DNA of 64,000 nucleotides from Branchinecta lynchi. Lineage: Eukaryota; Arthropoda; Branchiopoda; Anostraca; Branchinectidae. Under the pieces are notes generated by a model. That model saw nothing but the letters and a program-made list of their open reading frames with translations, was not told where the DNA came from and made no database searches. The stretch covers positions 18,042,489 through 18,106,488 of the forward strand of contig JAKZAP010000022.1 in NCBI GenBank assembly GCA_023053575.1, in the 5' to 3' direction. Below are positions 22,279-33,517 of this stretch, piece after piece (position 1 is the stretch's first letter; each line of letters begins with the position of its first letter). The translations under genes were made by a program, and so were the position numbers.

Positions 22279-22457
22279 CACTGTAGAAAGTTATAATCCG
22301 ATGCAGAATTGAAACGCTATAATGCAAAATACTGCAGAGTATATAGCTCTATAACTCTCCAAATTCGGATTTTAATTATCTAAATTAGGGATAAAAATGT
22401 CCAAAATCGGTGAGGCACAAATACTACAGTCCGATAAAGGAGAGACTTTTTACAGTG
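22279..22457. mobile_element. MITE with CACTGTARAAAG TIRs
   Basis: CACTGTAGAAAG (22279-22290) faces CTTTTTACAGTG (22446-22457). Same TIR family as 22553-22722. Confidence 0.6.
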
Positions 22458-22552
22458 TCGTCACCCTGTCGCTCTTCTCACTCCTGTATCGACAACCCGA
22501 ACGCCCGATGAAGAAACTGATGATCTCGGGATTCCGTTCAAACTAGCGACTA

Positions 22553-22722
22553 CTCTGTAAAAAGTTTCTCCGTATAAATATTAAAGTTAACTGCAGTATT
22601 TACTACTCGGATTCATCTTATCTCTATTTGGTATTAATCTTATCTGCGCAGAGATAGGAATAATCCGAGTAGCAAATACTGCAATTAACTTTAATCTTTA
22701 TACTGACAAACTTTCTACAGTG
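22553..22722. mobile_element. Hairpin MITE, TA target site
   Basis: The arms are reverse complements over about 75 bp with a short loop. The ends CTCTGTAAAAAG and CTTTCTACAGTG are flanked by TA (22551-22552 and 22723-22724), consistent with a Tc1/mariner-type MITE. Confidence 0.75.
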
Positions 22723-22975
22723 TAAGCAGGAAACTGATCTGAGCTGAGCTATCATCACTTTCATTCTAAATGGCTCAACTAAGAGATTAGTCGGACTACC
22801 GCATTCCTCGCTTTCCTGGGATTCTGGCAGGAAAACAAAGATTCAAACTCGGCTCTTCATACTCTTGTTATGACACCCTAATCTTGTTCCAACAAAACAT
22901 TCACTTCTAACAGATTTCCGTTCTCTCAAATCTTATATAAAATCTAAACGACTCTATCAAGACACCATTCTGGCC

Positions 22976-23198
22976 CAGGGTTGGTCACCAAGAACCAGGG
23001 TGTATGAGTTACTTCAGGATACTTTGGGTTACTTGGGGTTACTTTTGGTTACATTGGGTTACTTTTGGTTACATTGGGTTACTTTCGGTTACATTGCATT
23101 GGGTTACTTTGTGTTGCATTAGGTTACATTGGGTTACTTTGAGATACTTTTGAGTTACTTTCCAGGGTGTACGAAGTTACTTTTGGTGACCAACCCTG
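22976..23198. mobile_element. hAT-like MITE carrying an 11-bp minisatellite
   Basis: The 16-bp TIRs are perfect: CAGGGTTGGTCACCAA (22976-22991) and TTGGTGACCAACCCTG (23183-23198). The near-identical flanks ATTCTGGCC and ATTCCGGCC fit an 8-bp hAT TSD with one mismatch and one extra base at 23199. The interior is about 12 copies of GGTTACWTTGG-type units. Confidence 0.75.
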
Positions 23199-24154
23199 AA
23201 TTCCGGCCATGCATTGGCCTGGCAAGAAAGCGGCGTAAACGCATCGATTCAACGTGTTCATTACCCTTGTTTTATGATTTCTAAGATTTACTTCAGGGTA
23301 CCAGAGGACGCAAAGGATTTTGCATGTTTCTATTATCGATCATTTGCTCCGGAACATAGACCTCAAGATAAAAAAAATCAGTGATGAGAATTGCTCGGGG
23401 ATCTGACGTGGGACTGCGATGACAGACGTACCCTGACCAGACCATCTATTGCTTCCACCCAACGTTATGCGAAGTCATTCGCCCCATATTTCGTCAAAAG
23501 TATCATAGAAAACTTTTAAATAACTTAAATCTACTGCATTTGTAGGTTCAGTGCTGTTCTAACTTGGCCAAAACATTTAATATTGTAGATATTGTGTAAT
23601 GGTAAACCTATTCCCCTTCATATTATCCTGCCACCTAGTCTGTAAACCACACCAAACGAACCGTGTCCCCATAGTTTCCCACGCATATGCGTAAGCTCAA
23701 ATTAAAGACTGCTAACGCTATCACAGAATTTTATTAAATTAATAAAATGCGAGCGAGACCTTCACATTTTGCCACCTTTGCGTGTCATTTGGCGATGAAA
23801 CGTGGCTGTTGGGAATAAAATGTCGGTTCTGTGGAATAAATAGGCAGTTAAGAATGTCGGCAGTAATGTTCTCAAATACTCTCGACTTGAATGGTTCAGT
23901 AGGGTTACGGTTTCAGTTTGCTTCCATGAGATATTTGCTTAGATAATGTGCGGATTTTGGGCGCGTTGGTAAATTACGTTTTCGCGGTATGAGAAGGAAG
24001 AAAAGTCGCATGTGGAGGTTACAGGGCATTGACTTGAAGACATAAGTACATGGAGGTGCCATAAGAAGGGTCAAAAGAATAAGAGCTTTACTTTGTAGAG
24101 GATCCTTCGTACTTATTCTGACTATTCTACTATCCTTAGGTTCCATATGCAATT

Positions 24155-24780
24155 ATCAATCAATCGATTAATTTATTATTACTCGTCAAGAGAAACAATG
24201 GAGGGCGTGTAGCCCTAGTGATGGAGTACAAAAAAGAAAAAAGACGACCCACGTAGCAAAACTTTCCACTAAACACAGTACAAACATATGAACACAACAA
24301 AAAAATGTGTTACAGAGGCGAAAGCCGTATTATTGCAACATCATTATTATTATATTTTTTTTTCCGTAGCATCCTTTTTAATTAGCTTATTTTTATACCA
24401 TTCAAAAAACTAAATCATATTTCGTACTTTTTATGGCTACTCCTCCATCCCTCAATGACATTAATTTCAATCCATTTTTACCCACTTTTTACTATTCACG
24501 TCATCTAACTTTTGAAAACAAAACCATATTTTATTTACTGTTCTTCCCCCTTATTATTTGGAAAATCCTTCTCTTATTTAAATTTCTGAAATAATTTTTG
24601 TAACTACGTTTTCTTTAAACAACTAAATCTAAAATATAACAATATTTTAAATAGTAATCTATTATCATAACTAAAGATTACACGAAGAGGGAAAACCACT
24701 GATGGTTCAGTTTACTAGCGGAAGATTTGAAATCTTCCACTCTTTTATCAATAATCTTAGTAGGCAGAAAAAACTTAAGA
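24155..24780 (-). mobile_element. LINE 3' UTR copy, minus strand
   Basis: Matches the 3' UTR of the LINE at 54273-55374. It shares 'caatggagggcgtgtagccc', 'agtgatggagtacaaaaaa' and 'ttgaaatcttcc', and ends in an AATC-type tail at about 24158-24175. No coding part remains. Confidence 0.65.
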
Positions 24781-24841
24781 AATCCCCGCCGTTGACTATC
24801 GTTTCCTTTTGTACCTAAAACTTTTTGGCCCTTTTAGGCCA

Positions 24842-25400
24842 AGACGAGTCTGCCAATACTCTTGATGACTAACCCTAAGTTCACACAGAGCAAATCGCGG
24901 CGATGAACGAGATTTTTCAATCGCAGCGCCTGGATGTTCACACTGGATTTTCGTCGGCAACAGAATTTAGCTAAAAAAAATAATTAAATAATGAAAAATT
25001 ACCCTTAAAATAATTAAGATAATAAAAATAATTGATTTTTCTAAAAGTTAATCATCAAAAGGGTCGCCCATGTTGCTGTTACGTGCATAAAAATCGTACT
25101 GTCGCCCGATTAAAGTTGAATTTCCAAACAACAGAAATCGCCGATTTTGGCGACGAAAATGTCGGCGATGGTCGATATCGCCTCAGTGTGAACGTCTGTG
25201 TGAACCTAGGGTAGCTCTCCTTGCCGATGCAAGATCGCTGTTAACCTAGCGGAAATTCCTGAAGCGGTATGACAGCTGTCGCCTACGATCGCTGTGATCG
25301 GTTGACAGGATTTGAGTTGCTGAGTTTGAGTCGTTAGGGCGACGTTTTCACGTTCTTCCTTAGGATCACTGGCGTGTTTTGGACTTAGTCCTATAGAATA
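24842..25400 (+). repeat. Interspersed repeat family D, plus copy with nested MITE
   Basis: Shares 'actcttgatgacta', 'ctctccttgcc', 'cctagcgg', 'gacaggat' and 'ggatcactggcgtgttttgg' with 44960-45205. The match is split by the MITE at 24873-25211. Confidence 0.7.
24873..25211. mobile_element. 339-bp MITE, PIF/Harbinger-like
   Basis: TIRs CCCTAAGTTCACACAGA and (right end, inward) CCCTAGGTTCACACAGA. The flanks are TAA and TAG. The uninterrupted paralog near 44998 reads 'gactatctctcc', so the insertion site is TA plus one base, consistent with a 3-bp TWA-type or a TA TSD. Internal GTGTGAAC motifs repeat. Confidence 0.75.
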
Positions 25401-25937
25401 TCCAGCTGTGCAAACTTCACTGAAAACTTCAAGGTCCACCGGCAACTTTTTCAAAAATATCACGAGAAGCTTCAAAATTTTGTTTTTCACTTTCAAGGTT
25501 CTTGGTTATCTTTAATAACAAACAAATCTGTCATTACCACTTTCCGCTGCTGAGAGTTGACCTCGAGCGCACACGAAAACCCCCTACCAAATTAACTTAA
25601 ACGCGAATATCCAATAATATTCATTCGCTAAATAAGCATACAGCTAACCGAAAGCAAGGTGAAGGCACAGTCACAATCAAAGAAAAATTAATATATAAAT
25701 AAGAAATAAAAGTAGAAAATCAATCAAGTTTAATATAAAAATAGCGTAAAGCTAGAAGAAGAAGAAAATATTTACAAAAAACACAAAACACGAAATACAC
25801 AAAACGAACTAACTAATTCACTTACAAGATATGACCAGAAATAAATGATGGGATGAAACTTCGTAAAAATTCAATGTTCCTACCATTGGGTAGGAATACT
25901 GTTAGGTAGTAATTTTGAAGACGGTTTCGATAGTCTT

Positions 25938-26430
25938 GCTAAATTTATTATTTATTACTGCTTTATTTCAGTCCATAAGACCATGCCAACAAAAAAACGA
26001 GCATACACTAAAACAGACACAAGAAAATACAAAAGAAATCTACCCCATACAAAAGACATCCAGGACGATACCCTTCCATACGGGTAGCGCATAGCAAATG
26101 GGTAGGGGAGCGAAAGCTACCAAATACCTGAAGTTGGCAAATATCGACGTCCACGACGCACCAGCGCTTTCTGTTGCCCTTGAAGGAACTTGGGTTATAC
26201 ATTTTTGGAGTAAATGACAGCAGGGTAGATGAATAATGGACGTGTAGGATCATGGGAAATAATTGTTTTACGAGTATCAAACAGTTGGCGAGATTCCTCA
26301 GGGTAGCCTTAGCCCATAGGGATAGGTGCCGATAGAAGTTTTTTTTTTTTTTGAGTTTATTTTTCATTTATTTGCCATGGCCTTAATTGGGCTCTTAGTG
26401 TAAAGAAATCTTATCTTATCTTATTGTCAG
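25938..26430. mobile_element. Two outward-facing LINE-like tails
   Basis: On the minus strand 'ctgaaataaagcagtaataaataataa' ends a unit at about 25938. On the plus strand 'gccatggccttaattgggctc' and ATCTTATCTTATCTTA end a unit at about 26425. The segment between is open on the minus strand for 119 residues, but I cannot match it to a domain. Confidence 0.35.
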
Positions 26431-26527
26431 GAAGAGGCTGACGTCACTTTCGACGCTGAGTGGCTCCCGGCAGGAGACGTAAGTCAAAAGTAAGAAAGTT
26501 TTGGAAGACTTAGTAGGCCAACAGACA

Positions 26528-26600
26528 GGCCCGTATCAAGGAATTTATTTCGGGGGGGTGGGGGGGGGGCTTGTGGTTCGGGGGAGAAAAAGGAAGGGAA
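26528..26600 (+). mobile_element. CAGGCCCGTA MITE, left part
   Basis: CAGGCCCGTATCAAGG, AATTTATTTCGGGGGG and a G run match the left end at 2113. The right end is absent. Confidence 0.5.
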
Positions 26601-26994
26601 CAAGATGAACAACAGGCGAATATTGGTGCAAGTGTGCACACGATACATAGTGGACTACTATTTATGCGATTTTGAGATTTGAAAGGAAGGAGGCTGAGGT
26701 CCTAGGAATACAGGGAGGCCCTTGATGGGGTGAAGGTTGACTCCATATCTTATACTACCAGCCGTGCATGCGAGGGTGTGAATATAGTACAAGAGGGCAC
26801 AGACACCCTTAGAGAAACAACCCCTGAAGATGCTGGGAGATTACCCATCTGAATACCACCCAGGCCACCCAACATTAGGAAATTTTCAGTCAAACCCCAT
26901 ATGTCATCTTGTTCAAAACAGGTTAATACAAGTTTAGTCAGAAGATATTTTGCAATCAGCCAGCTCAGGTTTACAGTCAGATCAAGGTAGAGCA

Positions 26995-27250
26995 ATTTCT
27001 GTCTTGAAAATTAACTAGTCTTTTTTTCTTTTTTTTTCCCTCAAGAATCGCATGCGATACGTCGGATCAGTTGAAATATTTCCACGCATCCGACACTGCG
27101 AAAAAACGCAAAGTTCTGCGTTGCTTGTCGCACGATTTGTGTCGTCTGTCGCATGCCACAGAATTTTGCGCGAAATCGCAGCAGTGTGAACCATGGGTAT
27201 GTCACATGACACAGATTTTGCGTGAAATCATAGCAGTGTGAACCATGCGT
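26995..27250. repeat. Unclassified repeat with GCAGTGTGAACCATG ends
   Basis: GCAGTGTGAACCATG occurs twice (about 27181 and 27232). The DNA upstream has several short direct and inverted 'gcgaaatcgcag' and 'tcgcatg' motifs. The class is not determined. Confidence 0.35.
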
Positions 27251-27351
27251 TAGCGCAAATAAAACCTTATCTAGATGGTATCTTATACTTTCAAGCGTTC
27301 GGGAATGTATGGTTATTCCTCACCAATACGGAACCTGTTCGGGAGGACGTT

Positions 27352-27545
27352 TCTGAGGTAGGTAGGTTTTTATTTGTAACCAAAACTTTGAAAATTAAAT
27401 AAAATAACATTTTTAATATCATATTGCAGCAAAAAGAAAGTCCGAAGGACTTGTGCTGCAATTTATTAATACTTGTATCTAATAAATAACTAACTAAACA
27501 CAACAACTTACAATTATCCACCTAGTCATAGTCATAGGCTATAGG
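27352..27545 (-). mobile_element. LINE 3' end, (CCTA)n tail, minus strand
   Basis: Reverse complement of the element at 42415-42657: shared 'aggtggataattgtaagt', 'gttgtgtttagtt', 'aataaattgcagca' and 'gtcctt.ggactttc'. It ends with CCTACCTACCT at 27357-27367. Confidence 0.75.
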
Positions 27546-28159
27546 CTATAGCGTATGACTTAAATAACAGACAATTTATCTGACAATTAGTCTGTCAGAC
27601 AATTACGAGAAGTCATCAAAAGATGCTGAGGCAAAAATGTTATATAGAGGACTGAAGAGACTAAAAACTACTGAGTGTCTGACAAAAACAACTTGTAATA
27701 TCCAGAACGGCGAGAAATCCTTTCTTTCCCCTAATTTCTCAGAGTTATTAAGTTGCAGAGTCTTGAATGTGTTGCATTATTTGATCTCCTGTCAGCTGAT
27801 GTCGGCAGTGCTTTAGTTCCAAGATGGGAGTGGAGAGACAAATATTCCAAGTATATGTAATACTTGGTCAGGACAAAACCCCTCCCCTAGCTGCCCCCCT
27901 CCCGAATGTAAATATATTAGGAAATCGGAAAACTGCAGTCTTGACTGCAAGAACTTGAGGATTTTCCCTAGGCACGCAAGTTAAATGTAAACACGTGACG
28001 GCGGCTCGCTTGTTATTTATACTTTCGATAAAAATAGTGTTTTTATTTCGTAAATTTTGTCAGATTGTGTGCGGGTGTTTCACGGTGAGGGTGGTGGTGA
28101 GCTCGAACCCTGAAATACAAGCCAAGGTCAAAACAGAATTTGAGCGGCAAGGGTCTCAC

Positions 28160-28284
28160 CTTTGAAATTCCTTCCGGAAATCGCTGGCTGACTGAATGGT
28201 CCAGCATCCCAAATGGGGATTCCAGCCCCAAGACGCTTCGTCGGTGGTTATAGACTGACGACTGTCCTGGTTCCAGCTTTGACC
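28160..28284 (-). CDS. Candidate internal exon, unknown protein
   Basis: On the minus strand a strong acceptor (CTTTGCTTTTACAG|GT) starts the exon near 28284 and a donor (TTTCAAAG|GTGAGA) ends it near 28160. One frame is open through both, with residues such as SITTDEASWGWNPHLGCWTI. A second frame is open too. The sequence is GC-richer than its surroundings. I recognise no family. The plus-strand exon at 28414 would be divergent and nearby. Confidence 0.3.
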
Positions 28285-28413
28285 TGTAAAAGCAAAGACA
28301 CCCTAACCCATCCCTCTCACTAACCGGAAAAAAAAAGCGACGCGGAAGTTGACAAGAAACATGACTGAATATTTCGAAACTAGATCGTGAAGCCATAGGA
28401 GGACTCCGTTGCC

Positions 28414-28616
28414 ATGGGAGAAGGTGGGATCATCTTGGCTTGGGATCTTGATGCTGCTTACTCGAGACCAGGGTTCATGGCACTAAGTTGTCTACCAGCT
28501 TTCATCGTCAGGGGATCTGGACGGCTCGCTAGATACAAGAAAGTAAGTGGAAAATCTCAGTGATTGTCTTCTTTTTTTTCACAGAGCTTATCCGCTTCCT
28601 CCGTGACGTGTAATAA
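28414..28616 (+). CDS. Candidate first coding exons with a 42-bp intron
   Basis: ATG at 28414 lies in a strong start context (GTTGCCATGGGA) with an in-frame stop just upstream. The 43-codon frame begins MGEGGIILAWDLDAAYSRPG and ends at a consensus donor (AAGAAA|GTAAGT, exon end 28542). A polypyrimidine tract and CACAG close a 42-bp intron at 28584. The next exon reads SLSASSVTC and either stops at 28618-28620 or continues past a second donor (AATAA|GTAAGC) after 28616. The family is not recognised. A 42-bp intron is short, so this is a candidate only. Confidence 0.35.
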
Positions 28617-29219
28617 GTAAGCGGCACGTGGTTTCGACTACACCTTGTTGGTGGCATTGCAGTAATGGTGAAGTAATGTATGAAAGTGGTGTCCGAACCA
28701 ACCCGGGACCTGTCCAAATCAACCCCATGGGTACGGGTTTGGTTCGGACAAACAGAAAAAAAGAAAAAAGTTCACTTAAAGGTGCATCACAAACTTTTTC
28801 GTTAGCTGAATTCGCAACCTGAATGACAATATCACTTGCAATGTCTTCGATTCTTCTTGGAACAATACTGTTCGACACAGGAACAGATTTTACGGCAGGA
28901 AGCTAGCTGTTTTTGAATCAACATCATTTCTCTGACCTTCACTAGGGCTTGTAATCAGAGGCGTCACGCAAGGGTTGACAACACCCATCCCCCCCAAAAA
29001 CGTCGGCCAGACGATTAAAAGAAAAGAATCGGCTGGAAGCGCCGCGATTTTTCGTAAAACCAGTCACTTAAAAAAAAAAAAAACAGTCGGTAAAAATGAC
29101 CTGTCGGCCCATAAAAATACCTTGCCCCTAAGACACATATCGGCTGGTTATGCCTCTGCTGGTAATATTAGGCTTTCGGCAATCGAAAATAAGTGAGTCG
29201 AGATTTTGAAGCTACAGAC

Positions 29220-29622
29220 TAAATCAATGTTGGTTCCTTCGCCTACCCTTTGCAAGGATCTCGCTACCCCGTGAACTTCCCCGTGCCACCCGGGAGTTAG
29301 TTCTCTGCCACATAGAAGGCCAAATAAAATACCATGTTAATTATTTTAAAGGACCACTCGCACTATTTACTCTTCAACTTACAGTATTTTAAATATTTGA
29401 ATACTTTAAGACTATGGTGTGCTTTTAACAAACAACCTTCGGTTTTGGCTGTTCTAAGCCTTCTCCGAGACCCGTTGACTTGTAGCCAAAACAGGGAAAC
29501 AATTTACAGAACCGGTTTTCTGATGGAGAACTTCTCGCAGACAACCCTCGATAGTGTGATACAATGTTGGTTCCTTCGCGTACCCCTTGGGGTACGCGTA
29601 CCATCGGTTGGGAACCACTGAC
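29220..29622 (+). mobile_element. hAT-type terminal fragment
   Basis: The right end GGTTGGGAACCACTG is the reverse complement of CAGTGGTTCCCAACC, a well-known hAT terminus. The interior (catgttaattatttt, caacttacagtattttaaat, ccttcggttttggctgtt) matches the minus-strand copy at 36730-36990. No left TIR was found. Confidence 0.6.
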
Positions 29623-30099
29623 CTAGGGTATATGCTCTCTTTACACCCCGGAAATTTCCGGCAATTTCCCTCCAACTCTCCCCCCCTCACTGTGGCTGAA
29701 GACGACTTGGAAACATAAATGTCGTATCTCTTAAAACCCTCTTCCGGTCCCCACCACCTACCTTGGCCAAATCCGGCCCGGACGCCCAATAACAAATATA
29801 CACTGCATAAACTCGGCACTGTCCAACTTACATCCCATTCAATCCATCTGTTTGGTTTTCGTGCATGACAAAAGTCCCCCCCCCCCCCCAACCGTGGTCG
29901 CATGTAGTTTGAACGCATGTGTTGCATGTGCAGGTCATCGATTCTTAACCCATTAAGTTTCACTCGAATCAGACCACTCGTTCGCAATTTCCAGAAGTCA
30001 ATTTCCATATTTCCCTTCCCTCACTTCCCAAACATGCTCGGATGTAGGAACGGAAGTTTCCGGGGGCATGTTGTGTCGGGTTCTTAAGTCAATTAAGTC

Positions 30100-30720
30100 G
30101 GATCACTATATTCCTGCAAAGTTTCGTTGTCTTCGTAGATATGGAACTGTTCTAACTCGCGACTACTGGAATTCCACGAAACCCTCTCCAACTCCCCCCA
30201 CAGAGCCCCAAAACCATCTGGCTCCGTCAATTTCGTACCTAGGCCTAATGCTTGTTCTCTCCACTAAGTTCCGTCCCGATCTCTCTGCTTTAAGCGTTTC
30301 GTTAGTTTTCTGGCCCCCCCCCATCCCCCCACAGGTATCGGATCCGACACGGACTTGACACAGAACATCTGAGGCGAAAGGCACCTGACAAGTTTCATTA
30401 AAATCCAATCACCCGCTGAAAAGTTATGCATGCCACTAAATTCCGGATTCCCCATCCATCCACTCCTCCACGATGGTCAGATCGGGGAAACGACTATTCT
30501 CAAGTCAATCTTTTCGGATCCCTGACACACCTGCCAAGTTTCATCGTCCTAGCACATCAGGAAGTATACGGAACTCGCGGGACTGCTAGAAATCTGAACC
30601 CCCGCCCCCTTAACTCCCCAAATGGCCCGAGTCCGGTCCGGTTATCTCAATAACGTATCTAGGACTTGTGCTTATTCTTCCAACCAAGTTTCATCCCGGT
30701 CCCTCCACTTTTCAGTTCAG
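30100..30720 (-). repeat. CAAGTGCCAT-family sequence, minus copy
   Basis: Reverse-complement versions of the family phrases: 'gccaagtttcatcgtcctagcac', 'atcggatccgac' and 'catccatccactcctccacgatgg'. No terminal CAAGTGCCAT is visible. Confidence 0.65.
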
Positions 30721-31290
30721 TTTTATTAAAATCAAAATAAAGGAACAAAATAAATTTCGACCCCTACAAAGCTCCATGGCCCGTTACATGGTTAATACCA
30801 CAATAATTAACAAATGAACGAGTCTCTTAACTATTACAATAAAATAAACGAGAACAATTGAAGAATTTTATTTTTACTTACCGCTCCATCCTCAAAGTTC
30901 CTCCCACAATCACTAATTTTCAACAAAATAGTACAAAAAAAATAAAAAAAATACTCAAGCCTAGCATCCAGGGATGTCGCCCTACCCTCATTAATGATCT
31001 TACCTATTTAAAAAAAAAAAATATATTCCCGAATGTATTTATTCTTTATCAACCAAAAATGTTTTTAGCTGGGTCTTACAGGTGCTAAAGGACTGAATGC
31101 TACGGACATTATCGGGGAGACTGTTCCATACTTTGCTACATACAATACGAGGATTGAAATCTGATCTCACAGTCTTGGTCCTGGGTAATTGTAGGTGGCT
31201 CTGGTTGCGTAGATCATGAGAGCTCCTTGACTTACCGAAATCGGGAAAGAAAGAACTGAAGCAGCGAGGCAGATGACCATGAAAATTTTA
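30721..31290 (-). mobile_element. LINE 3' end with degenerate ORF2 C-terminus
   Basis: On the minus strand the segment ends in AATAAAACTGAACTGAAAAG (tail at about 30722-30741). Upstream (31039-31290) the frame reads HLPRCFSSFFPDFGKSRSSH, LPRTKTVRSDFNPRIV, then KVWNSLPDNVRSIQSFSTCK and LKTFLVDKE, stop. That is the C-terminal 'WNSLP..VR..FK..LK' pattern of CR1/Jockey-type LINEs, comparable to VKVWNLLPETVR at 17083-18228. It has no RT core and an upstream stop, so it is dead. Confidence 0.7.
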
Positions 31291-31354
31291 TTTGAAAATC
31301 ATCGACGAGTACGAGACGATATAGATTGCAGGGGCGTCTCGACGCCTTCCTAAT

Positions 31355-31375
31355 GGGGGGGGGGGGGGGGGGGGG
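31355..31375 (+). repeat. Run of 21 G
   Basis: The longest homopolymer G run in the window, just after GGGGCGTCTCGACGCC. Some 20 other G or C runs of eight or more occur, mostly inside or next to interspersed repeats. Confidence 0.9.
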
Positions 31376-31511
31376 TACGGCTTCAAAATTTCACCGGATT
31401 TTTTCGAGGTTTTTACCGACACTTACCCGTAGTGACCATCACTGCAGAAACTCTAGAATACTGTTGTGTTCTGACTCTGATTATTTGTTACAAACAACAA
31501 TAAAATAGGCT

Positions 31512-32014
31512 CGTTAAAGTTTAACTGAAAAGGCAGCTTAGTTTTAAAGCTGATATCTGAATACACTGAAATATTTTGACACATCCGAGGTATTTTGTAT
31601 TTTTCCACCCGGGCTCATCACCCGGGGCTGCACGACAAACCAAAATTCATCCAGACGCGGAGAATTGGAATTTGAATAAAATACTGCATTTCCAGGGCTA
31701 AAGATGCGACATCGGAGAAGTTACGCCTGCTTGGAAAACCATTTTCGGATGTGTCTTGCAATGAATCTGATATTTTTATTTTGTATTTTTCGGCAATAGC
31801 TTACACTTCTTATTGGTAAATATTTCAAGCGTAGAGGGACAAGGACATAAAGGCACTTCAAATCCGAAAGAATGGCTATGAAATCGATTATCTCTGGGTA
31901 ATGGAGAAACGAAGTAACGGATTCTTAACGGGTTTTCGGGAAAATTTAAGTTAACAAGTGATATGTTACTAGACTGTTGGATCTTAGCCCTATTCGGTTA
32001 AACTTTAAGATTGT
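31512..32014 (-). mobile_element. Diverged MITE-like unit with TTAAAGTTTAAC ends
   Basis: Starts GTTAAAGTTTAACTGAAAAG and ends CGGTTAAACTTTAAG, the TIRs of the family at 33518 and 42731. The interior shows partial similarity (tagtaacatatcactt). It is contiguous with the hAT unit to its right, as is its relative at 16983-17060. Confidence 0.55.
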
Positions 32015-32084
32015 CAGTTAAAACTAAAAACTCTTCGACCTTCAACCCACCCTACACATTTATTCGTCGCGTTCTTAGCGTTTT

Positions 32085-32420
32085 CTATTTGTTCACATCA
32101 CATCCAATTTCACATTTATCAACTAGATTGACGCGATTAGTAACAGACGCTGGCTGGTCAGCCATTTTTGAACGCAAAGTGGTCTTAACCAACTTCATCT
32201 TGCTAAAAAGCCTTTCCCCTTTTGCTGAAGTAAGAGGTATTATGGCTTGAACGCTTTTCATACTAGTACTAAAAGATCTTTCAGTTCGCGAAACACTTCG
32301 AATGTGTCTCCACACTTTTTGTTTGTTTGGAGGCTCTTCTGGCGACTTTCGAGACCGTGTTGGAACAAGGCTAACTCGTTCTTGAACTCTTCTCGGATTA
32401 TCACAGGAAAAGAGTCGAGA
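32085..32420 (-). pseudogene. hAT transposase C-terminal (dimerisation) region
   Basis: The minus-strand frame contains RTERSFSTSMKSVQAIIPLT followed by SAKGERLFSKMKLVKTTLRS. This is the conserved C-terminal dimerisation motif of hAT transposases (pattern P..SA..ER.FS..K.IK..LR..M). The catalytic core is not present. The same region, more decayed, is at 16391-16980. A likely host-silenced, fragmentary transposon. Confidence 0.75.
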
Positions 32421-32589
32421 AAGCTGTTAAACTGGAGTAGACGGTACCGTGATATTATTCCTTTAACAGTATTTGTAGTTGGAAATTATGCAAATTTCAG
32501 TAGGTTGCCTAATTCTTGAAAGCTCCACAAACTTAGGAGATTACCGGAACCACACGATGAATGTACCGGCACGCTGTGTCGTCTGTCTT

Positions 32590-33010
32590 CAAGAATCACT
32601 CTGGTAAAGTTCTGTGCCGGGGTCATCCTGGTTAGCAGTGAGTCTGTACTTATCTGGTAAGCATCCGGTAGCATCCGGTAAGCATCCCTGAGACAAATTC
32701 TGGTAGATTCTGTGGAGTAAAGTCCGGTAGATTTCCTGGTCCATCCTCCAGTAAATTCCCCAAGACAAGTTCTGGTAGATTCGCTGAGCAAAATTTCGAT
32801 AGTTTCACAAATTCTAATAGATTCCGTGGGGCAAAGTCTGGTCGACCCCCTGATTCAGTCTCCAGTAAATTCCCTGAGACTGTGTTCCGGTAGATTTTTT
32901 TAGTAAGATTTCGGTAGATCCCATGATAAATAATCCGGTAGATTCCCTAAAATCATCACGTTCAGGCGAATTTGACAACTTTTTTTTACAAATTTACCGG
33001 GGCAGACCCC
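32590..33010 (-). repeat. 24-bp minisatellite, inverted copy
   Basis: Reverse-complement copies of the ATCTACCGGAATTTTGCTCAGGGA-type unit seen at 15535-16345, shorter and more diverged. Bounded on the right by a C run and 'gggacgcccct', mirroring the 'ggggcgtccc' at 15435. Confidence 0.8.
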
Positions 33011-33039
33011 CCCCCCCACCACTACCCTCGGGACGCCCC

Positions 33040-33365
33040 TACCCCCTGCAGTGTCGTCGGATCCGGTCCGGATTTAAAGTGGGAGGTCCGAGACACGAGT
33101 CATCCTAAATGTCAAATTTCATCAAGATCCGATCACCCGTTTGCAAGTTCAAAATATCTAATTTTTCGGCTTTCCCCTCCCTCCACCCCCTCCCCCAGAT
33201 GGTCGGATCGGGGAAGTGACTATTTCCTATTTAATCTGATCGGCTCCCTGATACGCCTGCCAAGTCTCATCATCCTAGCTTATGTGGAAATGCCCGAACT
33301 AGCAAAACCGGGACCGACAGATCGATGGACGATGGACCTACAGACCGACTGACGGACAGAAATTG
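33040..33365 (-). repeat. CAAGTGCCAT-family sequence, minus copy
   Basis: Family phrases in reverse complement, ending with 'gaccgacagatcgatgg' and 'gacggacagaaattgcgatc', which mirrors the left-end side of 8054. Confidence 0.65.
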
Positions 33366-33517
33366 CGATCAACATTAGTTTCCGAGTCAACCCCGAGCTC
33401 CCCTACGGTTGGTCGTTATGACATATTTATTTACAGCTAGGCTAAGAGTACCTAGATACGCTGGCTTTGGATTACCAGTAAACGATCAGAAAGTATTACA
33501 ACAGTTTTCTAGATTCC

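Noticed and set aside
23000..23180. CRISPR-like array
   Set aside because: The repeats are contiguous 11-bp units without unique spacers, in an animal genome.
29334..29621. 95-residue plus-strand frame as a gene
   Set aside because: Lies inside a hAT-type terminal repeat, and the copy at 36730-36990 does not keep the frame.
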